NCBI RefSeq assembly: GCF_000508165.1 | Contig: NZ_AYOZ01000062.1 | Coordinates: 1-64,000, forward strand | Source: Marinomonas profundimaris | GTDB lineage: Bacteria; Pseudomonadota; Gammaproteobacteria; Pseudomonadales; Marinomonadaceae | Direction of reading: 5' to 3' | DNA length: 64,000 nucleotides | Shown: in pieces, positions 20,426-30,527 of the stretch | Position numbering within the stretch: position 1 is the first letter of the stretch | Layout of the letters: the number at the start of each line of letters is the position of its first letter | Program-made: the position numbers and the translations under genes | Notes under the pieces: model-generated | Told to the model about the DNA's origin: nothing | Seen by the model: only the letters and a program-made list of their open reading frames with translations | The model's database searches: none

Positions 20426-21276
20426 TGAAAACTTTCCACACCATTGCCGAACTTCGTGCCGCGCTAAAAATTGAGCGCCTACAAGACAAAAGCATTACTT
20501 TCGTTCCCACGATGGGTAATTTACACGACGGTCACATGTCACTCATTCGCCGGGCAACCGAAGAAGGTGACGTGATTGTGTCGTCTATCTTTGTAAACCC
20601 AATGCAGTTTTCAGCGAACGAAGATTTAGAGCGCTACCCGAAAACACTTGAAGAAGACAAACGTGTTTTAGAAGCCAATGGTTGTAACTACTTATTCGCA
20701 CCCGCGGCGGTAGAAATGTACCCAGATGGCAAACGCAGCCAAACGCAAATTGAAGTCATGGGCTTATCCGACATTTTGTGTGGTGCATCGCGTCCGGGTC
20801 ATTTTGTTGGTGTGGCGACCGTCGTGACAAAATTGTTTAACATTGTTCAGCCAGACTGTGCCATATTCGGCAACAAAGACTTTCAGCAATTGAAAGTCAT
20901 TGAAGACATGGTTCGAGACCTCAGCTCAAACGTGCGCATTATCGGTATCGATACCGCACGCAATGACGACGGCCTCGCCATGAGTTCACGAAATGGCTAT
21001 TTAACCGAAGAAGAAAGACGCATTGCACCCGCGATGTATCAAACTCTGTTATGGGCGAAAGACGCTCTCATAACAAACAGTGCGAGTCACGAGGACATTC
21101 GCGAACAAGCTCAACAGAAGCTTGAAGCGGCTGGTTTCCGTCGTGATTATTTCGAAATTCGCGCACAAGATAATTTACAAACACCGTCAGAAGAAGAGAA
21201 AAGCCTGGTCATTTTGGCCGCGGCATACCTAGGCAGCGCACGTTTAATCGACAACATGCGCATCGAATTGGCCTAA
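20425..21276 (+). CDS. panC: Pantothenate synthetase
   Basis: Joins pantoate and beta-alanine with ATP. 283 residues. Seen: the HIGH-like motif PTMGNLHDGHMSLI, FVNPMQF, the pantoate/ATP site FGNKDFQQL and the KMSKS-like GLAMSSRNGYL. In Pseudomonas panD (the beta-alanine source) lies next between panC and pgi; here it is missing from that place, so beta-alanine comes from a panD elsewhere or another route (see findings). Confidence 0.97.
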   Translation: MKTFHTIAELRAALKIERLQDKSITFVPTMGNLHDGHMSLIRRATEEGDVIVSSIFVNPMQFSANEDLERYPKTLEEDKRVLEANGCNYLFAPAAVEMYPDGKRSQTQIEVMGLSDILCGASRPGHFVGVATVVTKLFNIVQPDCAIFGNKDFQQLKVIEDMVRDLSSNVRIIGIDTARNDDGLAMSSRNGYLTEEERRIAPAMYQTLLWAKDALITNSASHEDIREQAQQKLEAAGFRRDYFEIRAQDNLQTPSEEEKSLVILAAAYLGSARLIDNMRIELA

Positions 21277-21303
21277 TTCACTTTACGACCAAGGGAGATT
21301 GTA

Positions 21304-22950
21304 ATGCGTTCACCCACAGAATTGACGGCTTGGCAGAAGCTAACCGAACACAAACAAGAAATGGCGTCTATTGAGATGAAATCCTTGTTTGAAGCAGACC
21401 CAAAACGTGCTGAAAAATACACCACGAAAGCAGCAGGCTGGACATTGGATTACGCAAAAAACCGTGCCAATGAAAAAACCCTGTCGCTACTGAACGATCT
21501 CGCCAAAGAGGCTGGTTTAGAAAGCGCAATCACAGGCATGTTCAGCGGCGCGCACATTAACAACACAGAAGACCGCTCTGTCTTGCACATTGCGCTTCGT
21601 GCCAGCCAAGCGCAAGAAACACTAATGGTTGACGGTGTTAATGTCTTAGAAGAAGTTCGCTCAACGCTAAAACAAATGGAAAAATTTGTTGCACAACTGC
21701 ACAGCGGCGAATGGAAAGGTCATACCGGAAAAACCATTTCCGATGTAGTCTCTATCGGCATTGGTGGCTCTTACCTTGGCCCAAAAGTGGTTGCAGAAGC
21801 GCTGACACCATACAAAAAAGACGACATCAACGTTCACTTCGTTGCCAACATCGATGGCTCCGACATTACTGGCAAGCTAAAACAGCTGAATCCAGAAACC
21901 ACCGTTTTTGTTATCTCATCGAAAACTTTCGGCACGCTAGAAACCTTGTCCAACGCCAACGCTGCGCGCGACTGGTTCCTAAGCAATGGCGGCTCTGAAG
22001 CAGCCGTCAGCAAACACTTCGCGGCGGTTAGCTCGAACGTGAAAAAAGCCGTCGACTTCGGCATGGCGGAAGAAAATATCTTCCCAATGTGGGATTGGGT
22101 TGGCGGACGCTACTCGCTTTGGTCTGCGATTGGCTTGCCAGTGGCAATTGCCGTTGGCATGGAGAACTTCTACGAATTGCTAGACGGCGCTCACCAAATG
22201 GATGAGCATTTCCGCACCGCACCGTTTGAAGAAAATCTACCGGTCATCATGGGCGCTCTTGGCGTGTGGTACATCAACTTCCACAACGCACAAACGCACG
22301 CCTTGATTCCTTACGATCATTACTTACGTGCCATGCCAGCTCATATCCAGCAGCTCGACATGGAAAGTAACGGTAAAGCGAATCTATTGAATGGTGACGG
22401 CGTAGAAACCGACACAGGCCCAATCATCTGGGGTGGCGCTGGCACAAACGGCCAACACGCTTATCACCAATTATTGCACCAAGGCACACGCCTTGTTCCT
22501 GTGGACTTTATCGCCCCATTGGCGTCTCACAACCCGATTGGCGAACACCACACACAACTGTTTGCTAACTGCTTAAGCCAGTCGCAAGCTTTGATGGTCG
22601 GTAAAACCCTTGAGCAAGCAGAGCAAGAACTTCGTGATGCGGGCGCAACCGCAGAGCAAGTCGCCAAGATTGCACCGCACAAAGTAATCAAAGGCAACCG
22701 CCCAAGCAACACCTTATTGACCGATAAAATGACACCAGCGACCGTTGGTGCCTTGATCGCCCTCTACGAGCATCGTACTTTTGTACAAGGCACAATTTGG
22801 GGCATCAACTCATTCGACCAATGGGGCGTAGAGCTCGGCAAAGTATTGGGCACCGACATCTTCAACCGCCTTGTTAGCGACAGCGACAACAGCGCACTGG
22901 ATGCTTCTACCCAAGCACTGATCAAAGCGTTCAAAAAAGCTCAAGCTTAA
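21304..22950 (+). CDS. pgi: Glucose-6-phosphate isomerase
   Basis: Interconverts glucose-6-phosphate and fructose-6-phosphate. 548 residues, the usual bacterial length. Seen: the sugar-phosphate binding segments ([27 protein letters not shown]) and the catalytic region with the family signature [13 protein letters not shown], plus [11 protein letters not shown] and [15 protein letters not shown] precedes the ATG. Last gene of the pcnB-panC-pgi group, followed by a strong terminator. Confidence 0.98.
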   Translation: MRSPTELTAWQKLTEHKQEMASIEMKSLFEADPKRAEKYTTKAAGWTLDYAKNRANEKTLSLLNDLAKEAGLESAITGMFSGAHINNTEDRSVLHIALRASQAQETLMVDGVNVLEEVRSTLKQMEKFVAQLHSGEWKGHTGKTISDVVSIGIGGSYLGPKVVAEALTPYKKDDINVHFVANIDGSDITGKLKQLNPETTVFVISSKTFGTLETLSNANAARDWFLSNGGSEAAVSKHFAAVSSNVKKAVDFGMAEENIFPMWDWVGGRYSLWSAIGLPVAIAVGMENFYELLDGAHQMDEHFRTAPFEENLPVIMGALGVWYINFHNAQTHALIPYDHYLRAMPAHIQQLDMESNGKANLLNGDGVETDTGPIIWGGAGTNGQHAYHQLLHQGTRLVPVDFIAPLASHNPIGEHHTQLFANCLSQSQALMVGKTLEQAEQELRDAGATAEQVAKIAPHKVIKGNRPSNTLLTDKMTPATVGALIALYEHRTFVQGTIWGINSFDQWGVELGKVLGTDIFNRLVSDSDNSALDASTQALIKAFKKAQA

Positions 22951-22977
22951 CAGCTTAATCTTTCATACAGCGACACT

Positions 22978-23007
22978 AAAAACACCAGCCTCGGCTGGTG
23001 TTTTTGC
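22978..23007 (+). terminator. Intrinsic terminator of pgi
   Basis: Stem AACACCAGCC/GGCTGGTGTT with a 2-base centre, flanked by A and T runs; 31 bases after the pgi stop. Confidence 0.9.
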
Positions 23008-23015
23008 TTTCTCTG

Positions 23016-23058
23016 TTCCCTCCCCTTCTCTCTTCAAGGGGAGGGTTAGGGAGGGGTT
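23016..23058 (-). repeat. Dispersed palindromic repeat, copy A
   Basis: Read on the minus strand: AACCCCTCCCTAACCC, then CCCCTTGAAG, then a complementary G-rich arm. The same AACCCC...CCCCTTGAA...GGGGAAGGAA unit occurs at 35111-35150 and 47445-47488 on the plus strand. REP-like intergenic element with no coding content. Confidence 0.75.
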
Positions 23059-23061
23059 ATT

Positions 23062-23228
23062 GAAAGCGAAGCTTTCATGTAAGTCGCGCCTTCAGCCCGA
23101 CACAAAACAATTCACATGACACCAAATCGTAGGGCATCATAAGCGCCAGCGTAATGTGCCGAAGAAAGCGAAGCTTTCATGTGAGTCACGCCTTCAGTCC
23201 GACACAGACCTTTTTACATGACGCCAAG
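23062..23228. repeat. Two imperfect ~65-base direct repeats
   Basis: Units 23062-23126 and 23164-23228, starting GAAAGCGAAGCTTTC (itself a small hairpin) and running through CGCCTTCAG and CGACACA to CATGAC.CCAA. No open reading frame or promoter recognised. Part of the gene-free stretch 22951-23426, which otherwise holds only the terminator and the neighbouring repeats. Confidence 0.75.
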
Positions 23229-23230
23229 CC

Positions 23231-23281
23231 AAGCGGCGTTTCTCTCTCGAAACTATCGCCTACCTCATCAAAACGCCGCTT
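23231..23281 (-). repeat. Stem-loop with a conserved core, copy A
   Basis: Perfect 11-base stem (23231-23241 with 23271-23281). The loop, read on the minus strand, carries a 25-base core containing GAGGTAGGCGA and AGTTTCGAGA that recurs with only two C/T changes in the loop of the hairpin at 35023-35074, whose stem is unrelated. Confidence 0.7.
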
Positions 23282-23426
23282 GCTTTTTAAATCGAGCGTT
23301 TTATACACTCGTACTGGTAGAACTTGAAAAAGCGTTTTAATATCAATGAACAATAGATAGTACGCACTGCGGATAAATGACATAACGCACACCCTATTAA
23401 AATACTATCAGTCATAGGTGAAAAAA

Positions 23427-24083
23427 ATGAAGCTTTCTGATAAAGGATTGTTTATAAAACTGATGGATGAAAATCGAGTAGAAAGCTTCTTAAATGGTAA
23501 TATTTTTTTCAATACAGATAAAAAATTTACTCAAATGGACACTACTGATATCGTTCGATTTGACCCAGATGAGAGTCTTGATGAATCTCGTCAAATAAAA
23601 GAAATTTCAATACAAGACAAAGAAACCAGAGAGTACATACCTATTGGTGGCGTAACTAGCCCAATAAAATTTAGATATGCTAACAAAGGTGCATTAAATA
23701 TTTTCTGTGTTTATGTACATTTAGAAAAAAATAATTCTCATTTTGATGAGAAAAATCTTAATTTTGGCAATTCAGCTGTAGTAATACGTGACCCTATAGA
23801 ATTCACTAAAAGAATTCATTATGCAGCTAACAAATTTTCATTAAATATTGAACAAAGCCCTGTCGAGTATGTAGATCAAAAAAAGTACCACGGAGTAATG
23901 GGGCCATTTCGAAAGTATGATAGCTTTAAATATCAAAATGAATTTAGATATTTACTCCAACCAGGACAAAATGAAGCAATTACACTTCCAGTTGGTGATC
24001 TAAGAGATATATGTTTCGTAATACCAAGTAAAGATATACGACAGTTAAATATAAAGGAGTCACACCCCTTAAACACCAAATGA
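23427..24083 (+). CDS. AT-rich orphan gene, unknown function
   Basis: 218 residues from the ATG at 23427 (TAGGTG 8 bases upstream; a GTG at 23418 would lie on that site). No membrane segment or signal peptide. Visible features: N-terminal 'VESFLNGNIFFNT', an Arg-Phe-Asp segment near 40, and a C-terminal 'YQNEFRYLL...' motif that I associate with unannotated proteins found in accessory loci. The gene is clearly richer in A/T than pgi or greA and lies between dispersed repeats and a Fic gene, so recent acquisition is likely. No function is proposed. Confidence 0.65.
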   Translation: MKLSDKGLFIKLMDENRVESFLNGNIFFNTDKKFTQMDTTDIVRFDPDESLDESRQIKEISIQDKETREYIPIGGVTSPIKFRYANKGALNIFCVYVHLEKNNSHFDEKNLNFGNSAVVIRDPIEFTKRIHYAANKFSLNIEQSPVEYVDQKKYHGVMGPFRKYDSFKYQNEFRYLLQPGQNEAITLPVGDLRDICFVIPSKDIRQLNIKESHPLNTK

Positions 24084-24122
24084 GTGACTAAATTGCACTA
24101 GCTTAGACCTGATCTGCCCCCT

Positions 24123-25262
24123 TTACTCTAAACCCACCCCATACCTCGCATTCCTGCCGCCGCCTTCCAGGCGGTACAAACATTCTTTCTCAACTAAGTC
24201 ACTGAGGTCTCGGGTGGCGGTGGCTTTGGAGCTGCCGGTGATGCTGATGTATTTTTTGGCGCTTAGTCCGTCTTCGAAGCCACCCGATCCTGCATTAAAG
24301 AGTTTGCTAAGCACTTTCTGTTGGCGTTCGTTCAGTTCGGTGTGTTGATGTTTTTCCCAAAATTTGGCTTTCTTCAAAACAAAATCGACTTTCTTAGCGG
24401 CTTCTTGCTGCGCCAACAAAACAGAGTCGACAAACCATGTCACCCAGTCGGTAATATCCAAATTGAGTTGACTGGCTTTGTTGAGTCCATCGTAATAGGC
24501 GTTTTTATCTTTCTCGATGATCGTCGACAAGCTTAGTAATGGCGGCCTATTTAGGTCTTGAGCCAATGCCATTTCGGCAATCGCTCGCCCTACTCGGCCG
24601 TTGCCATCGTCAAACGGGTGGATGGTTTCAAACCATAAATGCGCGATAGCCGAACGCACTGGCCCAGCAAGAACGATATCTCGCTGTGCTTTTAATGGAT
24701 TAGAGCGGTTAAACCAATCTAGAAATCGGTTTATTTCTGTATCGACTTGATACGCTGGCGGCGCTTCATAATGCACTTTTTCATAGCCAATTGGGCCAGA
24801 GACGATTTGCATAGGTTCTACAGAATCTCGCCATTGACCAACCTTTAGGCTACGAGGCAGCAGGCTGTTTTCTTGTTGTGGTAGAACCAATTGATGCCAG
24901 TGAAATAAGGTGGCTTTTGTGAGTTCGCCAGCAAAGCTATTACGCACGTCGACCAACAAGGCGGCCATGCCTTCTGCTCGCGGGTCTGCAACCCGGGTTG
25001 GTGGATTACTCAAGCCTAAAAAGTTCTTGATAGATGAACGCACGTCTTCACAGTCCAAACGCTCACCTTCTATCTGGCTTGTGTTTATGGCTTCGCTCAC
25101 CATGAGGTCGATATAGGCATCGTACTGCAACGTATTTTCAAGTTGACTCATTCCACCAGACAAACGACCAGCCTCTAACGCGTACTGATACAAAGCGTCT
25201 CGGCATAGAGTTTCATCAAAGGTGAAGTTTGGCCAATCAGGGTGTTGCCAGCTGTATTTCAT
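24123..25262 (-). CDS. Fic-domain AMP-transferase with fused winged helix
   Basis: 379 residues. N-terminal DUF4172-like region (HPDWPNF ...), an inhibitory helix of class II type (TSQIEG, residues 61-66, matching S/TxxxEG/N), a complete Fic active site HPFDDGNGRVGR (215-226), and a C-terminal winged helix (about 320-370, GSSKATATRDLSDLVEKE). Fic enzymes AMPylate or de-AMPylate proteins; the intact catalytic His and the in-cis inhibitory Glu predict a regulated enzyme. The winged helix together with repeated palindromic sites just upstream suggests that it binds its own promoter. Target protein unknown. Confidence 0.88.
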   Translation of the reverse strand: MKYSWQHPDWPNFTFDETLCRDALYQYALEAGRLSGGMSQLENTLQYDAYIDLMVSEAINTSQIEGERLDCEDVRSSIKNFLGLSNPPTRVADPRAEGMAALLVDVRNSFAGELTKATLFHWHQLVLPQQENSLLPRSLKVGQWRDSVEPMQIVSGPIGYEKVHYEAPPAYQVDTEINRFLDWFNRSNPLKAQRDIVLAGPVRSAIAHLWFETIHPFDDGNGRVGRAIAEMALAQDLNRPPLLSLSTIIEKDKNAYYDGLNKASQLNLDITDWVTWFVDSVLLAQQEAAKKVDFVLKKAKFWEKHQHTELNERQQKVLSKLFNAGSGGFEDGLSAKKYISITGSSKATATRDLSDLVEKECLYRLEGGGRNARYGVGLE

Positions 25263-25283
25263 AGTATGAGCCAGTTAAGTGAA

Positions 25284-25341
25284 TTATTCGACTCAGAATA
25301 TCACTATTTAATGAGCCGAATAAACCATTTATTCGGCTCAT
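25284..25341. promoter_or_regulatory. Palindromic operator candidate upstream of fic
   Basis: Perfect 14-base inverted repeat ATGAGCCGAATAAA-cca-TTTATTCGGCTCAT (25311-25341), plus a related half site TTATTCGACTCA at 25284-25295 and TATGAGCC next to the fic start. Placed 20-80 bases before the fic ATG. Confidence 0.55.
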
Positions 25342-25368
25342 GCTTTTGCTTCACATTTCACAGGCATA

Positions 25369-25401
25369 AAAAAACCACGATGCTTTCACATCGTGGTTTT
25401 T
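25369..25401. terminator. Intrinsic terminator after greA
   Basis: AAAAACCACGATG pairs with CATCGTGGTTTTT (6-base loop); A/T runs on both sides. It ends the carAB-greA transcript on the minus strand. Confidence 0.9.
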
Positions 25402-25418
25402 AGAAAACGCCTAATACA

Positions 25419-25895
25419 TTAGATATAGGCCACTTTCTCGATTTCGTAAGTCGCTTCACCGCTTGGGATTTTAACAACGACTTCATCGCCTTCTTCTTTA
25501 CCAATGATGGCTTTTGCGATCGGTGAAGCGTAAGAAATTTTCTTCACTTTCACGTCCGCTTCGTCATCACCTACAATCGTATAAGTCACTGTCTCTTCTG
25601 TATCGACATTGAAAAGCGTGACCGTGGTACCGAAAATAACCTTAGTCGATGCAGGCAAGGCCTTAACATCAATAACTTGTGAATCCGACAGTTTGCCTTC
25701 AATCTCTTTAATACGACCTTCAGCAAAGCTCTGTTCTTCACGAGCAGCATGGTATTCCGCGTTTTCTTTTAAGTCGCCATGCTCACGCGCGGTTGCAATG
25801 TCTGCAATCACGCGAGGGCGGACAACAGTTTTCAAGTGATTAAGCTCTTCTCTAAGACGAGCTTCTCCCTCTACTGTCATTGGTACTTTTTTCAT
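25419..25895 (-). CDS. greA: Transcript cleavage factor GreA
   Basis: Rescues backtracked RNA polymerase. 158 residues: N-terminal coiled coil with the acidic tip ([12 protein letters not shown]) and a C-terminal FKBP-like domain ([20 protein letters not shown]). The start codon overlaps the carB stop by one base, placing greA at the end of the carAB operon, as in Pseudomonas. Confidence 0.97.
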   Translation of the reverse strand: MKKVPMTVEGEARLREELNHLKTVVRPRVIADIATAREHGDLKENAEYHAAREEQSFAEGRIKEIEGKLSDSQVIDVKALPASTKVIFGTTVTLFNVDTEETVTYTIVGDDEADVKVKKISYASPIAKAIIGKEEGDEVVVKIPSGEATYEIEKVAYI

Positions 25896-28800
25896 TATTT
25901 CCCCAAGTGCAAATCTTGCAGTCTTCTAACTTTCGTTTCACCTGTTAGGCCAATCGCCATGCTTGTCGCTTCAGCACCAGCCAATGTCGTAGTGTAACAA
26001 ACCTTGCGCTGCAATGCTGTACGACGAATAACAGAAGAATCTGCAATAGCTTGCGTACCAGACGTGGTGTTAATGATGTAATCAATCTCACCATTTTTCA
26101 GCATATCAACAATGTGTGGACGACCTTCGTTCACTTTGTTGACCTTGCGGACTGATACACCGTTTTCGGTTAGGTATTTCGCAGTACCGTCTGTACCAAC
26201 AAGATCGAAGCCTAGCTCAGCCAAACGACGAGCAACCGCCACTGCGCCTTCTTTGTCCATATCGCGAACACTAATGAAAGCACAGCCAGACGTTGGCAAC
26301 ACAGTACCTCCGCCCAGTACCGCTTTACCAAAGGCTTCGGCGAACGTATCGCCAACACCCATGACTTCACCGGTGGATTTCATTTCAGGCCCAAGAATCG
26401 GATCGACACCTTGGAACTTGTTGAACGGGAAAACCGCTTCTTTCACACTGAAGTAAGAAGGAATGATTTCTTTCGTGAAACCCAGTTCTTCCAATGTTTT
26501 ACCCGCCATCACCAAGGCAGCAATTTGCGCCAAAGAGCGACCGATACATTTAGAAACAAAAGGCACAGTTCGTGATGCGCGAGGATTCACCTCGATCACG
26601 TAAATTTCTCCGTCTTGCACGGCAAGCTGAGTGTTCATCAAACCGATAACGCCAAGTTCAAGCGCCATGTTTTTGATCATCTCACGGATGTCGTTTTGCA
26701 CGTCTTCAGACAAGGAGTAAGGTGGTAAAGAACACGCCGAGTCACCAGAATGAACGCCCGCTTGTTCAATGTGCTGCATAATGCCGCCGATAACCACCTG
26801 ATGACCATCAGAGATACAGTCGATATCAATCTCAATCGCTGCATTCAAGAAGTGATCAAGCAATACAGGGCTGTCGTTCGACACTTTTACAGCCGTTGTC
26901 ATATAACGATTAAGATCTTTCTCGTTATAAACGATTTCCATTGCGCGGCCACCCAAAACATAAGATGGACGAACCACTAGAGGATAACCAATGGCAGCAG
27001 CTTTAGACGCGGCTTGCTCTACGCTGCGCACGGTCGCGTTATGCGGCTGCTTGTAGCCCAAACGCTCGATCATGCTTTGGAAACGTTCACGGTCTTCTGC
27101 GCGGTCAATCGACTCAGGCGTTGTACCAATGATTGGCACGCCTTCGTTTTGCAAAGCACGAGCGATTTTCAGTGGTGTTTGACCACCGAATTGAACGATC
27201 ACGCCTTTTGGTTTTTCTTTGCGTACGATTTCCAATACATCTTCTAGCGTCACAGGTTCGAAGTACAAACGATCCGATGTGTCGTAGTCAGTCGATACGG
27301 TTTCAGGGTTACAGTTCACCATGATGGTTTCGTAACCGTCTTCGCGTAGACCCAATGCCGCGTGAACACAGCAGTAATCAAACTCGATACCTTGACCAAT
27401 ACGGTTCGGGCCACCACCAAGAATGATAATTTTATCTTTGTCCGTTGGCGCTGCTTCACACTCATCTTCATAAGTGGAATACATGTACGCCGTGTTGGTT
27501 GCGAATTCTGCCGCACAAGTATCTACACGCTTGTACACAGGGTGAACATCCATCAAGTAACGACGTTCACGCATGGATTTTTCAGTGACGTTCAACAAGG
27601 TTGCAAGGCGAGCATCAGAGAAGCCTTTGCGCTTCAATCGACGAATCACATCGTATGACATGTCGACCAAACCTTTGTCAGCCAACGCCGCTTCTTCTTT
27701 GATCAAGTCTTCGATTTGCACCAAGAACCAATGATCAACACCCGTGTCTTCGTAAATTTCTTCCACGGTCATGCCAGAACGGAATGCATCACCAATGTAC
27801 CAAATACGATCAGAACCTGGGTTTTGAAGCTCGTAAGCCAATTTCTCTTTGCTGTTTTCTTCAGAGAAATCCAACTGAGGGTTAAAACCGTCAGCGCCCA
27901 CTTCCAAACCGCGCAATGCTTTCTGCAACGACTCTTGGAAAGTACGGCCAATCGCCATCACTTCACCCACAGACTTCATTTGCGTCGTTAGACGGTCATT
28001 CGCTGTTGGGAATTTTTCAAAGGTGAAACGAGGAATTTTTGTCACAACGTAGTCGATTGCAGGCTCAAAACTCGCTGGTGTTTGACCACCAGTAATGTCG
28101 TTTTGCAATTCGTCTAGGGTGTAACCAATCGCCAATTTCGCGGCGATTTTTGCAATCGGGAAGCCGGTTGCTTTGGATGCCAACGCCGAAGAGCGAGACA
28201 CACGAGGGTTCATTTCGATAACAACCAAACGGCCTGTTTTCGGATCCATACCAAACTGTACGTTTGAACCACCGGTCTCAACACCGATCTCACGCAATAC
28301 CGCCAAAGACGCGTTACGCATGATTTGATATTCTTTGTCTGTCAGCGTTTGTGCTGGTGCCACAGTGATGGAATCACCTGTGTGAACACCCATCGCGTCG
28401 AAGTTTTCGATCGCACAAACAATGATGCAGTTGTCTTTTTTGTCGCGGACAACTTCCATCTCGTATTCTTTCCAACCGATCAAAGACTCATCGATTAGCA
28501 ATTCGTTGGTTGGCGACAAATCCAAACCACGCGTACAAATTTCTTCGAACTCTTCCATGTTGTATGCGATACCGCCACCGGTGCCGCCCATGGTGAAAGA
28601 AGGACGAATGATACAAGGGAAACCTAAGTCCGCTTGCACTTTCAACGCTTCTTCCATGCTGTGCGCAATGCCCGCACGAGGACATTCTAGGCCAATGGCC
28701 TTCATTGCTTGGTCGAAACGGTTGCGGTCTTCCGCTTTATCGATCGCGTCTGCTGTCGCGCCGATCATTTCAACGTTGTATTTTGCTAGTACACCGTGAC

Positions 28801-29110
28801 GCTCAAGGTCCAACGCACAGTTCAATGCGGTTTGGCCACCCATTGTTGGTAGAACCGCGTCTGGGCGTTCTTTTTCAATGATCTTTTCAACGGTTTGCCA
28901 TTCGATAGGCTCGATGTAAGTCGCGTCCGCCATGGCTGGGTCAGTCATGATGGTGGCTGGGTTTGAGTTCACCAGAATGACGCGGAAACCTTCTTCACGC
29001 AGCGCTTTACACGCTTGCGCACCAGAATAGTCAAATTCACAAGCCTGACCAATAACGATAGGGCCAGCACCTAAAATTAAGACGCTTTTTATGTCAGTAC
29101 GCTTTGGCAT
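25895..29110 (-). CDS. carB: Carbamoyl-phosphate synthase, large subunit
   Basis: Makes carbamoyl phosphate for arginine and pyrimidines from ammonia, bicarbonate and two ATP. 1071 residues: two homologous ATP-grasp halves (N-half starts [21 protein letters not shown]-half [19 protein letters not shown]), an oligomerisation segment between them, and the C-terminal allosteric domain. Between carA (24-base gap) and greA. Confidence 0.98.
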   Translation of the reverse strand: MPKRTDIKSVLILGAGPIVIGQACEFDYSGAQACKALREEGFRVILVNSNPATIMTDPAMADATYIEPIEWQTVEKIIEKERPDAVLPTMGGQTALNCALDLERHGVLAKYNVEMIGATADAIDKAEDRNRFDQAMKAIGLECPRAGIAHSMEEALKVQADLGFPCIIRPSFTMGGTGGGIAYNMEEFEEICTRGLDLSPTNELLIDESLIGWKEYEMEVVRDKKDNCIIVCAIENFDAMGVHTGDSITVAPAQTLTDKEYQIMRNASLAVLREIGVETGGSNVQFGMDPKTGRLVVIEMNPRVSRSSALASKATGFPIAKIAAKLAIGYTLDELQNDITGGQTPASFEPAIDYVVTKIPRFTFEKFPTANDRLTTQMKSVGEVMAIGRTFQESLQKALRGLEVGADGFNPQLDFSEENSKEKLAYELQNPGSDRIWYIGDAFRSGMTVEEIYEDTGVDHWFLVQIEDLIKEEAALADKGLVDMSYDVIRRLKRKGFSDARLATLLNVTEKSMRERRYLMDVHPVYKRVDTCAAEFATNTAYMYSTYEDECEAAPTDKDKIIILGGGPNRIGQGIEFDYCCVHAALGLREDGYETIMVNCNPETVSTDYDTSDRLYFEPVTLEDVLEIVRKEKPKGVIVQFGGQTPLKIARALQNEGVPIIGTTPESIDRAEDRERFQSMIERLGYKQPHNATVRSVEQAASKAAAIGYPLVVRPSYVLGGRAMEIVYNEKDLNRYMTTAVKVSNDSPVLLDHFLNAAIEIDIDCISDGHQVVIGGIMQHIEQAGVHSGDSACSLPPYSLSEDVQNDIREMIKNMALELGVIGLMNTQLAVQDGEIYVIEVNPRASRTVPFVSKCIGRSLAQIAALVMAGKTLEELGFTKEIIPSYFSVKEAVFPFNKFQGVDPILGPEMKSTGEVMGVGDTFAEAFGKAVLGGGTVLPTSGCAFISVRDMDKEGAVAVARRLAELGFDLVGTDGTAKYLTENGVSVRKVNKVNEGRPHIVDMLKNGEIDYIINTTSGTQAIADSSVIRRTALQRKVCYTTTLAGAEATSMAIGLTGETKVRRLQDLHLGK

Positions 29111-29134
29111 AGTCTTCTCGTTCCGTCCTTTCGT

Positions 29135-30265
29135 TTAGGCTTTAGATGCTTTGATGTTTTCAATGAACTGATTGAACAGAGGCGCGACATCGTGCGGCCC
29201 TGGGCTCGCTTCCGGATGACCTTGGAAGCTGAATGCGCTCTTATCAGTACGGGAAATCCCCTGTAGAGAACCATCAAACAAAGATTTGTGTGTCATCACA
29301 AGATTAGCAGGCAACGTGTCTTCATCAACCGCAAAACCGTGGTTTTGACTGGTGATCATCACCGTGCCTTTTTCGATTGCTTGAACTGGGTGGTTCGCAC
29401 CATGATGGCCGAATTTCATTTTCTTCGTTTTCGCGCCTGACGCTAATGCCAACAACTGATGGCCAAGACAAATACCAAAAACAGGAATCTCTGTTTCTAG
29501 AATCTCTTTGATCGCTTGGATCGCGTAATCACATGGCTCTGGGTCACCAGGACCGTTTGATAGGAAAACGCCATCTGGGTTCATCGCCAACACATCGCTT
29601 GCTGGCGTTTTAGCCGGTACAACCGTTAAGCGGCAACCGCGCTCAACCAACATACGAAGAATGTTACGTTTCACACCAAAGTCGTAGGCAACAACGTGGA
29701 ATTCAGAAGAATCTGGTGTTGTGTGACCGTTCACAAGGTCCCAAGTCGACTCTGTCCACTCGTACGCTTTTTCAACCGTCACTTCTTTCGCAAGATCCAT
29801 TCCCTTTAGACCAGGGAAGGCTTTTGCTGCGGCCACGGCAGCGGCTTCATCTAGGTTGTCGCCAGCCATGATGCAGCCCGCTTGCGCGCCTTTTTCACGT
29901 AGGATTCGAGTCAGCTTGCGCGTGTCGATGTCCGCGATGCCGACAACGCCTTTGCGCTTCAAGTAAGCGTCCAAAGACTCTTCTGAACGCCAGCTGCTTG
30001 CCACCAAAGGAAGATCACGAATGATCAGGCCTTCACACCATACTTTGTTGGATTCTTCATCTTCAGAGTTAACGCCAGTATTCCCGATGTGGGGATAGGT
30101 CAAGGTGACCATTTGTCGAGCATAGGAAGGATCAGTAAGAATTTCTTGATAACCAGTCATCGAGGTATTAAACACTACCTCGGCCGTTGAGGAGCCATCC
30201 GCTCCGATCGACACCCCTTTAAAAATCGTGCCGTCTTCCAGAGCCAGAATCGCTGATGTTGCCAA
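29135..30265 (-). CDS. carA: Carbamoyl-phosphate synthase, small (glutaminase) subunit
   Basis: Hydrolyses glutamine and channels ammonia to CarB. 376 residues from the TTG at 30265 ([12 protein letters not shown]), chosen because GGGAGG lies 6 bases upstream and the product then starts like E. coli CarA. Seen: [15 protein letters not shown], the nucleophile motif [12 protein letters not shown] and the catalytic [10 protein letters not shown]. An in-frame ATG at 30325 would add 20 residues encoded across an attenuator-like hairpin; it may act as a leader start. Confidence 0.96.
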   Translation of the reverse strand: MATSAILALEDGTIFKGVSIGADGSSTAEVVFNTSMTGYQEILTDPSYARQMVTLTYPHIGNTGVNSEDEESNKVWCEGLIIRDLPLVASSWRSEESLDAYLKRKGVVGIADIDTRKLTRILREKGAQAGCIMAGDNLDEAAAVAAAKAFPGLKGMDLAKEVTVEKAYEWTESTWDLVNGHTTPDSSEFHVVAYDFGVKRNILRMLVERGCRLTVVPAKTPASDVLAMNPDGVFLSNGPGDPEPCDYAIQAIKEILETEIPVFGICLGHQLLALASGAKTKKMKFGHHGANHPVQAIEKGTVMITSQNHGFAVDEDTLPANLVMTHKSLFDGSLQGISRTDKSAFSFQGHPEASPGPHDVAPLFNQFIENIKASKA

Positions 30266-30297
30266 AGGAACCTCCCATTTAGAGCCTTTCAGGTTGC

Positions 30298-30334
30298 AAA
30301 AAAGCGAGAAGAACACATGGCTCATCTCGCTTTT
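30298..30334 (-). promoter_or_regulatory. Attenuator-like terminator in the carA leader
   Basis: On the minus strand, a perfect 10-base stem AAAAGCGAGA/TCTCGCTTTT with a 15-base loop, then a run of six U, 35 bases before the carA start. An ATG inside the loop opens a frame that runs through the hairpin in phase with carA. This arrangement would allow UTP-sensitive coupling of translation and termination, as known for pyrBI; inference. Confidence 0.6.
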
Positions 30335-30357
30335 AAGAAATTGCGTTTTTGCCGTTC

Positions 30358-30382
30358 ATCTATTAATGGATGATTAATAGAT
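30358..30382. promoter_or_regulatory. AT-rich inverted repeat upstream of carA
   Basis: Perfect arms ATCTATTAAT and ATTAATAGAT around GGATG, 24 bases upstream of the attenuator. It could be an operator in the carA promoter or part of the leader RNA; no match to ArgR or PurR boxes. Confidence 0.4.
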
Positions 30383-30527
30383 CTCGCGTTCAAAAAATCT
30401 GCCCAATTCTACTCCGATACGACTTTTGCGTCCACCGAATTGCCACGAAAACAGGCAAAAACACGGCGCTGTCGTGCATTTTTTCTTGACTTCTTAGTCA
30501 GGAATAAGCAGCTATCGGGCAATCCGA

